From Candidatus Tityobacter terrigena (GTDB lineage: Bacteria; Vulcanimicrobiota; Vulcanimicrobiia; Vulcanimicrobiales; Vulcanimicrobiaceae), in the NCBI GenBank assembly GCA_003156715.1, contig PMHO01000003.1, positions 1,431 through 49,897 of the forward strand: DNA of 48,467 bases, in the 5' to 3' direction. This document shows positions 41,242 to 48,467 of this stretch, piece after piece. Made by a program: the position numbers and the translations under genes. Numbering within the stretch: position 1 is the first letter of the stretch; each line of letters begins with the position of its first letter. The notes below the pieces were generated by a model that had not been told where the DNA came from, ran no database searches, and worked only from the letters and a program-made list of their open reading frames with translations.

Positions 41242-42002
41242 GCGTTTCGTATCGAGTCGAGGGTCCGGCCGCGGTCGTTACGATCGAGCGACCGGAGCGT
41301 CGTAACGCGGTCGACTTCGCGACGGCGGAGGAGTTGGTGACGGCCTTCGAGCGCTTCGATGCTGCCGACGACGTCTCGGTCGCGATCCTGACGGGGGCGG
41401 GCGGCACATTCTGTGCCGGGTACGATCTGCAGGCCGTTGCCGGCGGGGAGCAGCCGCGAGTTGCAGCCGAAGGCCGCGCCCCGATGGGTCCCAGCCGTAT
41501 GCTTCTTTCGAAACCGGTAATTGCGGCCATCGAAGGCCACGCCGTGGCAGGCGGTCTCGAGCTTGCGCTCTGGTGCGATCTGCGAGTTGCCGGCAGCGGT
41601 GCGGTGCTGGGCGTGTTCTGCCGGCGTTTCGGCGTCCCGCTCGTCGATTTGGGCACGGTACGCTTGCCGCGCCTGATCGGGCACAGTTTGGCGATGGACC
41701 TGATCCTCACCGGACGGGCGGTGAGCGCGGTCGAGGCAAAGCAAATCGGTCTGGTCAACCGTCTCGCGCCCAGCGGAGACGCGCTCGATGTGGCGCTCGA
41801 GCTAGCGCAGCAGATCGCCGCCTTTCCGCAAGCGTGCCTGCGCAACGACCGGCTCTCGGTGCTCGAGCAGTGGGACCTTTCGGAGGCCGACGCGATGCGT
41901 AACGAGCTCGAGCGGGGCCTCGCGACGCTGGCCAGCGGCGAGGCGCTGGCGGGCGCGGGACGCTTCAGCAAAGGCTCGGGCCGCCACGGGAGTTTTGGCT
42001 AA
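41238..42002 (+). CDS. Enoyl-CoA hydratase/isomerase
   Basis: A 254-residue crotonase-fold protein. The oxyanion-hole segments GAGGTFCAGYDLQAV and KPVIAAIEGHAVAGGLELAL are typical, as is VGLEL-like GGLELALWCDLRVA. The first catalytic glutamate position (after GVPLVDLGTVRLP) is atypical, so hydratase or isomerase activity is uncertain. It begins with an ATG overlapping the glycosyltransferase stop. The likely pathway is fatty-acid or amino-acid acyl-CoA degradation, in keeping with the acyl-CoA synthetase at 29.6 kb, but no direct operon link exists. Confidence 0.88.
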   Translation: MSVSYRVEGPAAVVTIERPERRNAVDFATAEELVTAFERFDAADDVSVAILTGAGGTFCAGYDLQAVAGGEQPRVAAEGRAPMGPSRMLLSKPVIAAIEGHAVAGGLELALWCDLRVAGSGAVLGVFCRRFGVPLVDLGTVRLPRLIGHSLAMDLILTGRAVSAVEAKQIGLVNRLAPSGDALDVALELAQQIAAFPQACLRNDRLSVLEQWDLSEADAMRNELERGLATLASGEALAGAGRFSKGSGRHGSFG

Positions 42003-42078
42003 ACGACGGCCGCCTAAATGACTGCTGCCGAGCGTCCGATGGTAAGAAAAAGCCCCTGCTCACGGGAGTCTTATCAGC

Positions 42079-42498
42079 ATGGATTCAGGCGATCCTCAGC
42101 GCTTCCATGAGGTGTGCGCGAGCGTAGCAATGGTTGCGCGCAACGCCGGCGTCTCGATCGCAAAGGTTCCCGGCTCTCATGCGCTCGCGGTCTCCGGCAA
42201 CGGCTCGTCGATGACGTTCCCGATACCATGCGACGAGGCCGACTGGCGCAAGACATCGCCCGAAGAGGCTTTTTACAGCGCCGTCGTCGATGCGATCGCA
42301 TGGGCTGGCGTGAGTGCCGATAACGAGACCTTACGCGACCTCGAGGATGCCGATCAGCCCGAGGTCGTGCTGATCCGCAAGGATCTCGCCGACCAACACA
42401 GCCGATTGGGATCGCTCGAGGCGATCGTGGGTGGACGCGAAACGCTAGCGAGCCTGATCAAGGCCGCCGAACTCGATCCAAACGTCGTCGCGAAGTAA
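42079..42498 (+). CDS. Hypothetical protein
   Basis: A 139-residue soluble, acidic protein starting at an ATG about ten bases after CGGGAG. It has SMTFPIPCDEADWRKTSPEEAF and the C-terminal SRLGSLEAIVGGRETLASLI, with one cysteine and no membrane or signal segment. No family recognised. Seventy-six bases separate it from the enoyl-CoA hydratase, long enough for its own promoter. It is the last high-GC gene before a less GC-rich patch. Confidence 0.65.
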   Translation: MDSGDPQRFHEVCASVAMVARNAGVSIAKVPGSHALAVSGNGSSMTFPIPCDEADWRKTSPEEAFYSAVVDAIAWAGVSADNETLRDLEDADQPEVVLIRKDLADQHSRLGSLEAIVGGRETLASLIKAAELDPNVVAK

Positions 42499-42561
42499 AG
42501 TCTCGGCAAGAGCCTCTCCGCTGTCGCGATGGCCCGATTGTCGCGTACCCGATCTCACCGC

Positions 42562-42590
42562 TTGACGATGTTATCGCGTGGTGATAACAA
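42562..42590 (+). promoter_or_regulatory. Promoter with 19-bp palindromic operator ahead of an antitoxin remnant
   Basis: TTGACG (42562-42567) and TAACAA (42585-42590) are 17 bases apart. Overlapping the spacer and -10 is the near-perfect palindrome GTTATCGC-GTG-GTGATAAC (42570-42588, one mismatch pair in 8-base arms). This is the arrangement of an autoregulated toxin-antitoxin promoter, and the following frame starts like a HigA antitoxin. The -10 is a poor consensus match, so promoter activity is an inference. Confidence 0.5.
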
Positions 42591-42629
42591 AGTATTCAGA
42601 TTGTCGACGATCGCGACTAGGAGATAGCA

Positions 42630-42734
42630 ATGGATCGCCCGCTTACGATTCCAACTCGTCGAAGGCCGAACCCTCCGGGCAACATACTCCTACGTGAGTG
42701 TCTGGAGCCGCTCGGAATCACGCGAGCATCGTAG
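42630..42734 (+). pseudogene. Truncated HigA/VapI-type antitoxin remnant
   Basis: A 34-codon frame starts at an ATG preceded by TAGGAG and a nine-base gap. RRRPNPPGNILLRECLEPLG followed by ITRAS is the characteristic N-terminus of HigA-family antitoxins (consensus RxPxHPGExLxEEFLEPLGxT), just before their helix-turn-helix. It ends at a TAG at 42732, where a normal protein continues for about 65-70 more residues; neither other frame carries the helix-turn-helix. The upstream palindromic promoter is intact. It looks like the residue of a HigBA module. A short frame ending at 42620 (QIVDDRD) faintly recalls the HigB C-terminus. Confidence 0.55.
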
Positions 42735-42754
42735 CCGGCTGTTCGCGCGAGAGA

Positions 42755-43264
42755 ATGCTTCATGGCTGGACCAACTTCTTCAATCTGACCGGAGCGGCCG
42801 GCGCGCAGCTTATCGGGCTGCTTTTTGTTGTTGCCACGCTGGGCACCGCCTTGTCGACATCGCAATCCCTCGCCGGCATTCGCGCTTTCATAACCCCTAC
42901 GCTGGTCAATTTCGGTGGGGTGCTTTTCCAGGCCGTGGTCGTATTGACGTCGTGGCAGTCGGACTGGCCGATTGGTGTTATTCTCGCCCTGGGTGGGCTG
43001 GCTGGCCTTGCTTATCAAATCAGTGCAATCCGCTTGAAGCGTAAGCTCGATTTTGTCGTGCTCCATGCGTTAGACTGGATTCCCTATGGTGCTATTCCAG
43101 TGGCCGGCAATGCAAGCCTAATCGCCGGCGGAGTCGGATTGATTGCGGAGAAAACCTTCGCCCCTTACGCAATCGCCGCCGCGAGTATGCTGTTGCTGTT
43201 CGCCGGCATCTACGGCGCGTGGGACTTCACGTTGTGGATCATCACGAACCGGGGCAAGACGTAA
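42755..43264 (+). CDS. Small membrane protein
   Basis: A 169-residue protein with about five membrane helices, starting MLHGWTNFFNLTGAAGAQLI at an ATG preceded by GCGAGAGA. The W-x-x-FF-x-x-x-G-x-x-x-A-x-L-x-G-L-x-F-V pattern of the first 30 residues is shared with a widespread family of small uncharacterised bacterial membrane proteins. LKRKLDFVVLHALDWIPYGAIPVAGN lies in mid-protein. G+C is visibly lower than in neighbouring genes. It follows the antitoxin remnant by 20 bases and is convergent with another membrane-protein gene. Confidence 0.7.
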   Translation: MLHGWTNFFNLTGAAGAQLIGLLFVVATLGTALSTSQSLAGIRAFITPTLVNFGGVLFQAVVVLTSWQSDWPIGVILALGGLAGLAYQISAIRLKRKLDFVVLHALDWIPYGAIPVAGNASLIAGGVGLIAEKTFAPYAIAAASMLLLFAGIYGAWDFTLWIITNRGKT

Positions 43265-43281
43265 CCGGCAGAATTTCTGGA

Positions 43282-43683
43282 CTAGCGGTTGTCGAGCGAC
43301 ATTTGCGATGTGAAGAGTGGGACAATCCCCATGATGACGAACATCGCCGATAGGCAGTAAAAAACTACGGCAATGTTGGCGTTGTCATGTCCGACAAGTG
43401 CGAACCCCACACCCAGTGGGACGAACAGTCCAGCCCACACCAAGCTTCCCCATCGGGCGCCGAGGAGGGCCCAGGTCGCAATCCCGCTGCCGAGCGCGAC
43501 GAATATCGAGACGAGCAAGATCGCAATGAGCTGCCCCGTTCCCGCAGGGCACGGCCGCGCGATCACGTACGGCCCTCCGCTCGCGCACGTGCCAAACGAA
43601 GCCAGCACGTACACGGCATAGTCGAGCCCAAGCAGCGCGCCCAGCGCGACGACGAGACATGCGAAACCGATGAGACGTCTCAA
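43282..43683 (-). CDS. Small membrane protein with GGPYxIxxPCPxG motif
   Basis: A 133-residue protein with four helices, starting at a TTG at 43683 (MRRLIGFACLVVALGALLGLD); an in-frame TTG at 43752 would add a hydrophilic lead. After the first helix a loop reads CASGGPYVIARPCPAGTG, whose two cysteines may pair outside the membrane. I have an impression of similar loops in small actinobacterial membrane proteins, but cannot confirm. It shares the lower G+C of the patch and is convergent with the preceding membrane-protein gene, 17 bases between stops. Confidence 0.6.
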   Translation of the reverse strand: MRRLIGFACLVVALGALLGLDYAVYVLASFGTCASGGPYVIARPCPAGTGQLIAILLVSIFVALGSGIATWALLGARWGSLVWAGLFVPLGVGFALVGHDNANIAVVFYCLSAMFVIMGIVPLFTSQMSLDNR

Positions 43684-43780
43684 GCTATGGCAACCCCATT
43701 CGCGGTTGTTCTCTCCGGCCTGCAAATGACCATGCCCCCGCGACTGCGGCAATTGGCCGACTCGCTAGCGCCCAAACTGG

Positions 43781-46282
43781 CTAAACGCCGATCAAGTGCT
43801 CGATGCGGTTTGAGACGTCGCCGATGAGACGGTCGGCTTCGTCGCCGCTCGTTCCTTCGGCGTAGACGTTGAGCGTTGGGTCGGAGGCGTCCGGCAGGAC
43901 GAGGAACCAGCCGTCGTCGACGCTCACGCGCACGCCGTCGACCATCTCGACGTCGCGCCCATTGTACTCGCCGACGATCGTTCGCATCACTTCGCCCTTG
44001 CGCTCCCAGGGGCAGCGGATGGCGCGGTGCCGGAAAAACCAATTCGGTAGCATGTCGTTGAGTTCGTGCAGCTTGCGGCCCTCGAGCGCGAGCAGCTCCA
44101 TCACCTTGACGATTGCGTAGAGGGCGTCGAAGGCCGGTTGGAACTCAGGGAAGATCGGTTCCTGCTTGAAACCGCTGCCGTAGTCGAGCGTGCCGCGTTC
44201 GGCCGCGGCGAGGGCCATCATCGAGCGGCGGTCGCTCTTGGTTCGCGTGACGTGCGCGCCGAGCGAGCCGGCCAGTTCGGCGATCGCCGAAGGGGTGGTG
44301 GTCGGGATCGCGATGCGCGCTCCTGGCCGCGCGCGCGAGACCATCAGCGTGATCAACGCCAGCAGACGGTTTCCCGCAATCACCCGGCCAAGATCGTCGA
44401 CTAACGCAAACGACTCGCCGTCGTGGTCGACCAAGACGCCGAGATCGGCTCCGAGCGTCAGCGTGACGGTCCGAAGCTGCTCGATGTAGCGCTCGCGGTC
44501 GAGGCGAAACGTTCGCGACTTGGTTTCGTCGTAGTACGCGTCGAGCGCGATGGTGTCGACCGCTAGGCTCGCGAGCACGCGCGGCAGCACCATCGACGCG
44601 TTACCATAGCCGTAGTCGACGACGACCTTGAAATTCGCTTTGGGAAGGGCGCTCGGCTTGAGCGCCACCAGCATCTCGCTCGTGTACAATTCGAGCGTGC
44701 GGGCGGGGAACGAAAGAACGCCGACCTCGTCCATCGCGGTGCGCCGGAAGTCTTCGCGGAAAAACAGATTCTCGATCTTCCGCTCGGTCGCTTTGTCGAC
44801 GTTGATGCCGCTCGAATCGAATAATTCGACCAACACGGCGTTGGGGTCGCTCGGGTCGACGCGCGTGTGGACGCCGCCGTCGCCGCCCATTCGGGTGGCG
44901 TAGCGAGCCAGGGGAATCGGAATCGAGCGCAGATCCTCGACGGCGACGCCGACCGAAAGCAATCCGGAGATGACGCAGCGGTTGAGGATGCGCGCAGCGG
45001 GGTGTGCATCGCGGCTGGTCATGACGGTTTGTCCGGGGCGCAGCGACGACCCGAACGCCTGCCCGAGTTTGAGCGCGAACTCGGGGGTGAGCTCGACGTT
45101 GGCGATGCCGCTGACGCCGACCCCGCCGAACAGCGAGCCCGGCCATTTGATGCCGTAAATCAAGGACATCGACACGATCGCGCCCGACGACACCGATTTG
45201 TCGGGCCACAGGCGTAGGTTCGGGCGCACGATCGCGCCGCTTCCGATCGTGCAGCCGCTCCCGATGACGGTTCCTTCGCCGACGGTGACGTGGTCCTTGA
45301 CGATATTGTGATCGGCGATCGTGCAGCCGTTGGTCTCGCTGTGTTCGCCGAAGTAGGTATCGTCCCAAGCGATCGTGCGCCCGATATGCGCTTCCTTACC
45401 GACGATTGCGGAATTGCCGAGGGCGGTTTCCGGGCCGACCGTCGCGCCCGCCTCGATCACGACGTTGCGCCCCAGCACGACGGGCGCGATCAGGCGCGCC
45501 TCGGGATGGACGCGGCAGCCGTCGCCGAGCCAAATGCCGGGAGCGTTCGCTTCGCCCGGAATCTCGAGCCGAACGCGCGCTGCGAGTGCGTCGTAGTTGG
45601 CCTGCTGGTACTGCTGAAGGTTGCCGATGTCGGTCCAATAATCTTCCGTGATGAAGCCCTGAACGAGCTTCCCCTCATGAACCATGCGCGGAAAAAGATC
45701 GCGCGAGAAGTCGTACGCTCTGCCGCGCTCCATATACTGGAGAATCGAAGAGTCCAGCACGTAGATGCCGGTGTTGATGGTGTCGGAAAAGATTTCGCCC
45801 CACGAGGGCTTCTCCAAGAACCGCGTGATGCGCCGGTTTTCGTCGACGATCACCACGCCGAACTCCAAAGGGTTCGTAACGCGCTGCAGCGTGATCGTTG
45901 CGGTCGCGCCCGTCCGGATGTGGTCGGCGACCAGCGCCGTAAGGTCGAGATCGGTTAGCGCGTCGCCCGAGATGATCAGGAACGGCTCGTCGCCGATGAT
46001 GTTTTGGGCCAGCTTCACCGCGCCGGCCGTGCCGAGGGGCGTGTCCTCGACGACGTACGACATCTCTACGCCGAACTCGGAACCGTCGCCGAAGTAACTC
46101 TCGATCTCATCGGCCAGGTAGTGCAGCGTGGCAACGACCTGCGTGAAACCGTGACGCCGCAACAGGTCGACGATGTGCTCCATCACCGGTTTGTTCGCGA
46201 CCGGCGCCAAGGGTTTAGGACGCCGCGACGTCAGCGGGCGCAGCCGCGAGCCTTCTCCTCCTGCCATCACGACGGCTTTCAC
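43781..46282 (-). CDS. Nucleotidyltransferase / hexapeptide / phosphohexomutase fusion (mannose-1-P guanylyltransferase-like)
   Basis: An 833-residue three-domain protein. Residues 1-235 are a nucleotidyltransferase with [13 protein letters not shown] and [13 protein letters not shown]. Residues about 250-370 are left-handed beta-helix repeats ([24 protein letters not shown], then [20 protein letters not shown]). From about 385 a phosphomannomutase-like domain follows. The mutase phosphoserine loop reads [10 protein letters not shown] (S423) rather than TASHNP, and the metal and sugar loops are also weak, so mutase activity is doubtful. Similar fusions are annotated as mannose-1-phosphate guanylyltransferase. 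The GTG start overlaps the MalQ stop. Confidence 0.9.
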   Translation of the reverse strand: MKAVVMAGGEGSRLRPLTSRRPKPLAPVANKPVMEHIVDLLRRHGFTQVVATLHYLADEIESYFGDGSEFGVEMSYVVEDTPLGTAGAVKLAQNIIGDEPFLIISGDALTDLDLTALVADHIRTGATATITLQRVTNPLEFGVVIVDENRRITRFLEKPSWGEIFSDTINTGIYVLDSSILQYMERGRAYDFSRDLFPRMVHEGKLVQGFITEDYWTDIGNLQQYQQANYDALAARVRLEIPGEANAPGIWLGDGCRVHPEARLIAPVVLGRNVVIEAGATVGPETALGNSAIVGKEAHIGRTIAWDDTYFGEHSETNGCTIADHNIVKDHVTVGEGTVIGSGCTIGSGAIVRPNLRLWPDKSVSSGAIVSMSLIYGIKWPGSLFGGVGVSGIANVELTPEFALKLGQAFGSSLRPGQTVMTSRDAHPAARILNRCVISGLLSVGVAVEDLRSIPIPLARYATRMGGDGGVHTRVDPSDPNAVLVELFDSSGINVDKATERKIENLFFREDFRRTAMDEVGVLSFPARTLELYTSEMLVALKPSALPKANFKVVVDYGYGNASMVLPRVLASLAVDTIALDAYYDETKSRTFRLDRERYIEQLRTVTLTLGADLGVLVDHDGESFALVDDLGRVIAGNRLLALITLMVSRARPGARIAIPTTTPSAIAELAGSLGAHVTRTKSDRRSMMALAAAERGTLDYGSGFKQEPIFPEFQPAFDALYAIVKVMELLALEGRKLHELNDMLPNWFFRHRAIRCPWERKGEVMRTIVGEYNGRDVEMVDGVRVSVDDGWFLVLPDASDPTLNVYAEGTSGDEADRLIGDVSNRIEHLIGV

Positions 46283-48006
46283 CCTTGGTTGCCCCTCCGG
46301 ATCCGCTCGCGCACCTCACCGGCGATGGCGGCGACGCGCGGGTCCGCCGCGATCCCCTCCAGATCGAAACTGGTCTTGCGGCGCCAATTCGTGTACTCGA
46401 CGAAGGTTCCCGGCAGGTTCACCTGATCGAGTTCGCCGAGCGCATCGTCGAGCTGGATCAGGACCACGCGCGAGGGCGTTTCTGCCAGAAAACGGTACGC
46501 GGCGCGAACCAGCGGCTCGTAACATTCTCCCTGGGCCACCTTCGCGTCAACCGTTGCGTGCAGGGAATGAAAGTCTGCCTCGCCGAGCGCTGCGTGGGCG
46601 CGTAGCGCCTCGAGCAGATGCGAGAGGTCGATGCGCCGGAGCGAGCGCGCCTCGACAGCGTCCGCCGGTCGCAGCAACCCCAGTTCTTCACGCACGTCGA
46701 TGTCGCGGCCGATTGCCCACCCGCCGAGCGTTGGAAGGTCGTGCGTCGTCGCGGTCGCGAGCGCCAGCGCGGGGTATTCGTGCGGCGCTCGAAAGCGGCC
46801 ATCGAAATCGCGCTCGAACAGCAGCAGCGGGTGCGAGAGGATCGCAGCCCGGCCCATGCGTTCCCGGAACCCCTCGGGCACCGTCCCGAGATCCTCGCCG
46901 ACGACGACGCAACGCGCGCCGACGCTTTCGCTCAAGAGCATCCCGAGCAGTTGCTCGAACGGGTACGAAACATACGCGCCCTCGCTCGCGGGCTTGCCGC
47001 TTGGAATGCGATACAGCCGCATGAGACCCATCACGTGATCGATGCGAAGCGCGCCGGCGTGAATCATGTTGGCGCGCAGCAGCTCCCGAAAGCTCGTTCC
47101 GCCGTCGCGCAAGAGACGCTCGGGGTCGGCCGGCGGAAACCCCCAATTCTGCCCGAGCGGCCCGAACGGATCGGGCGGTGCGCCGACGCTTTCCTCCAGA
47201 ACGTACGCGTCCGGTTCGGACCAAACGTCGGCCCCACCCCGATCGACCCCGACCGCGAGGTCGCGGTACAGACCGATCGCCGCTCCCTGCGCCTGCGCCG
47301 CGGCCTGCGCGAGCTGTCCGTCGGCCAGCCATTGAAGGTACTGATAGTAGCGCACGCGGCGGCGGTACCGTGCCGCGAACGCGGCGACGGCCGGGCTTGC
47401 CGGGTCGCGGTATTCTTGGGGCCACGTCATCCATCCGCGAACGCGTCCCGCGTCACCCGCGAAGCGTTCGTTGAGGGCCTCGTAGAGCGCGAAGCGCTCG
47501 AGCCGAATGCCTCCGCGTTGGACGAATGCCTCGAACGCGCGGCGACGTTCGCCCTTGCGCGCGGAAAAAATGGCGTACAGTTCTTCGAAGGCCGACCACT
47601 TGGCACGCGCGACGCGCGCGTACTCGACCGTTCGGGTCGCGCGCAGACCGGCCAGGGTTTCGCGAAAAACCTCGGAGGAGATGCGGCGGCGCAACGCGTC
47701 GGCGCGCTCGCCGGCGGCCTCAAACTCCTCGACCGCTTCGACGTCGATGTACAGTGGATTGAGAAAATAGCGGCTGGTGGGCGAGTACGGGCTAGCTGCA
47801 TCGGGCGCGAGATAGTGCAGCGCGTGCAGCGGGTTGATGCCGATGACGCCGGCGTCGAAGCCCCGCAGAATGCGCACCGCTTCACGCAGGTCGGTGAAAT
47901 CGCCGACTCCCCAGTTGCGCTGCGAGCGCAGAGCATACAGGTTGAGCGCAAATCCCCAGGTGCGGCCCCGCTCGAGCGCCGGCGGTAAGTAGGCGTGCGG
48001 CGTCAC
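46279..48006 (-). CDS. malQ: 4-alpha-glucanotransferase (amylomaltase)
   Basis: A 575-residue GH77 enzyme. [23 protein letters not shown] near the start, WPQEYRD, the nucleophile motif [13 protein letters not shown], acid/base region [14 protein letters not shown] and [11 protein letters not shown] all match MalQ. It disproportionates maltodextrins, releasing glucose. The start is a GTG at 48006 overlapping the GlgX stop, and its stop overlaps the fusion gene start. With GlgX it forms a glycogen-breakdown pair; glucose released could be phosphorylated by the ROK kinase at 15.8 kb. Confidence 0.94.
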   Translation of the reverse strand: MTPHAYLPPALERGRTWGFALNLYALRSQRNWGVGDFTDLREAVRILRGFDAGVIGINPLHALHYLAPDAASPYSPTSRYFLNPLYIDVEAVEEFEAAGERADALRRRISSEVFRETLAGLRATRTVEYARVARAKWSAFEELYAIFSARKGERRRAFEAFVQRGGIRLERFALYEALNERFAGDAGRVRGWMTWPQEYRDPASPAVAAFAARYRRRVRYYQYLQWLADGQLAQAAAQAQGAAIGLYRDLAVGVDRGGADVWSEPDAYVLEESVGAPPDPFGPLGQNWGFPPADPERLLRDGGTSFRELLRANMIHAGALRIDHVMGLMRLYRIPSGKPASEGAYVSYPFEQLLGMLLSESVGARCVVVGEDLGTVPEGFRERMGRAAILSHPLLLFERDFDGRFRAPHEYPALALATATTHDLPTLGGWAIGRDIDVREELGLLRPADAVEARSLRRIDLSHLLEALRAHAALGEADFHSLHATVDAKVAQGECYEPLVRAAYRFLAETPSRVVLIQLDDALGELDQVNLPGTFVEYTNWRRKTSFDLEGIAADPRVAAIAGEVRERIRRGNQG

Positions 48007-48467
48007 GGGTCCGTGCGAGAACGCGAGCGGAAGAGGACGAGCGAACGCGGTTGCAACTCGTGGCCGGCCGTTGCCGCCAGTGGGGTAAAAACGTTGCCTC
48101 GCGGTTCACCTGCCGTGTCGACCAGCAGCTCCCAGCCCGCTGGATGATGGGGCAGGACTAACCGAAACGCGGCGTCGTGGGCGTTGAGATGCATGAGGAG
48201 AATGGGGCCGTTCCGATCGGGGTGCTCGTCTCCAAAGACCAGGCCGATTCTCCGCCGCCCGGGGTCGTGCCAGTCGTCTTGACTCATCTCGATGCCGTCG
48301 GGGTTCACCCACGTGACGTCCTTGCGGGCCCCGCCGCGTAGCGGTACGCCGTGGAAGAAGAGCTCGCGCCGATAGGCGCGGCTGGTTCGGCGCAGCTCCA
48401 GCAGCCCTCGAACGAATTCCGGCAGCAGCGGGTCGGCGAGATGCTCCCAATCGATCCACGTCAATGG
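48003..48467 (-). CDS. glgX: Glycogen debranching enzyme GlgX, C-terminal part (cut by window edge)
   Basis: About 154 residues of the C-terminus of a GH13 isoamylase-type enzyme. LTWIDWE, ELRRTSRAYRRELFFHG, KDVTWVNPDGIEMSQDDW, then the beta-sandwich with ILLMHLNAHDAAFRLVLP and WELLVDTAGE match the end of GlgX/TreX. The frame is open through the right edge, so the catalytic barrel is outside. It removes short branches from glycogen, providing linear dextrins for MalQ. Stop and MalQ start overlap as GTGA. Confidence 0.88.
   Translation of the reverse strand, partial: PLTWIDWEHLADPLLPEFVRGLLELRRTSRAYRRELFFHGVPLRGGARKDVTWVNPDGIEMSQDDWHDPGRRRIGLVFGDEHPDRNGPILLMHLNAHDAAFRLVLPHHPAGWELLVDTAGEPRGNVFTPLAATAGHELQPRSLVLFRSRSRTDP

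Noticed and set aside
42560..42620. Possible HigB toxin C-terminus ahead of the antitoxin remnant
   Set aside because: Only QIVDDRD before a stop resembles the IVDYH-type HigB end, with an in-frame stop nine codons earlier; too short to support.
46618..47988. Plus-strand 456-codon frame opposite malQ
   Set aside because: Antisense to a complete GH77 enzyme; composition is that of reverse-complemented coding sequence.
1..48467. CRISPR arrays, tRNA/rRNA genes, insertion sequences
   Set aside because: I found no regularly spaced repeats, no clover-leaf-like segment in the gaps and no transposase or terminal inverted repeats; a tRNAscan or ISfinder search would be the decisive check.

Overview
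The window is a gene-dense, GC-rich bacterial chromosome segment (roughly two thirds G+C by eye) carrying about 45 protein genes. I see no rRNA, tRNA, CRISPR array, prophage or insertion sequence. Many starts are GTG or TTG, and consecutive genes are often joined by stop/start tetranucleotides of the form NTGA. Several lipoproteins, a LolA-like protein, heme O synthase, aconitase and a nucleotidyltransferase/hexapeptide/phosphomannomutase fusion point to an aerobic, free-living bacterium, possibly diderm. The style fits poorly cultivated high-GC phyla such as Eremiobacterota (WPS-2), but there is no 16S gene here, so that placement is a guess.

Layout. 0-1.2 kb: an MFS transporter (cut by the window edge) and heme O synthase, minus strand. 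1.4-5.5 kb: plus-strand run of a lipoprotein, a GH130-type glycosidase/phosphorylase, a membrane-anchored protein, peptide chain release factor 3 and a second lipoprotein. 5.5-8.6 kb: two paralogous secreted phosphoesterases transcribed divergently. 8.6-11 kb: threonine dehydratase, a MarR regulator, then an AT-rich divergent promoter region driving a 48-codon small ORF fused by GTGA to an ECF sigma factor, ending in a nested ~100-bp palindrome. 11-13.9 kb: minus-strand redox operon (YkgJ cysteine-cluster protein, PYROXD2-like FAD oxidoreductase with a probable CTG start, AhpD-like protein). 14-20.4 kb: LolA-like protein, M20 amidohydrolase, ROK sugar kinase, quinone-oxidoreductase-like MDR protein, MGDG-synthase-like glycosyltransferase, histidine-box membrane protein and a lytic transglycosylase lipoprotein.

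20.4-24.7 kb: EgtD-like histidine methyltransferase, preceded by an RNA element resembling the core of a cobalamin riboswitch, facing a complete four-gene OpuC-type ABC importer. 24.7-28.5 kb: polyphosphate kinase, EVE protein, cupin, and a BolA-monothiol glutaredoxin pair. 28.5-35.4 kb: secreted protein, acyl-CoA synthetase, RDD membrane protein, MDR dehydrogenase, a NUDT19-like/LACTB2-like overlapping pair and a VKOR-like protein. 35.4-42.5 kb: plus-strand run of VTT-domain protein, RNase D, aconitase, glycosyltransferase, enoyl-CoA hydratase and a small protein. 42.5-43.8 kb: a less GC-rich patch with a truncated HigA-type antitoxin behind a palindromic promoter and two small membrane proteins. 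43.8-48.5 kb: a tightly overlapping minus-strand carbohydrate operon, GlgX (partial) - MalQ - trifunctional sugar nucleotidyltransferase/mutase.

Most genes are housekeeping or general metabolism. The best leads are the EgtD/OpuC neighbourhood with its candidate riboswitch, the small ORF coupled to the sigma factor, the nested palindrome, the three-gene redox operon with a CTG start, and the antitoxin remnant with an intact operator-like palindrome.
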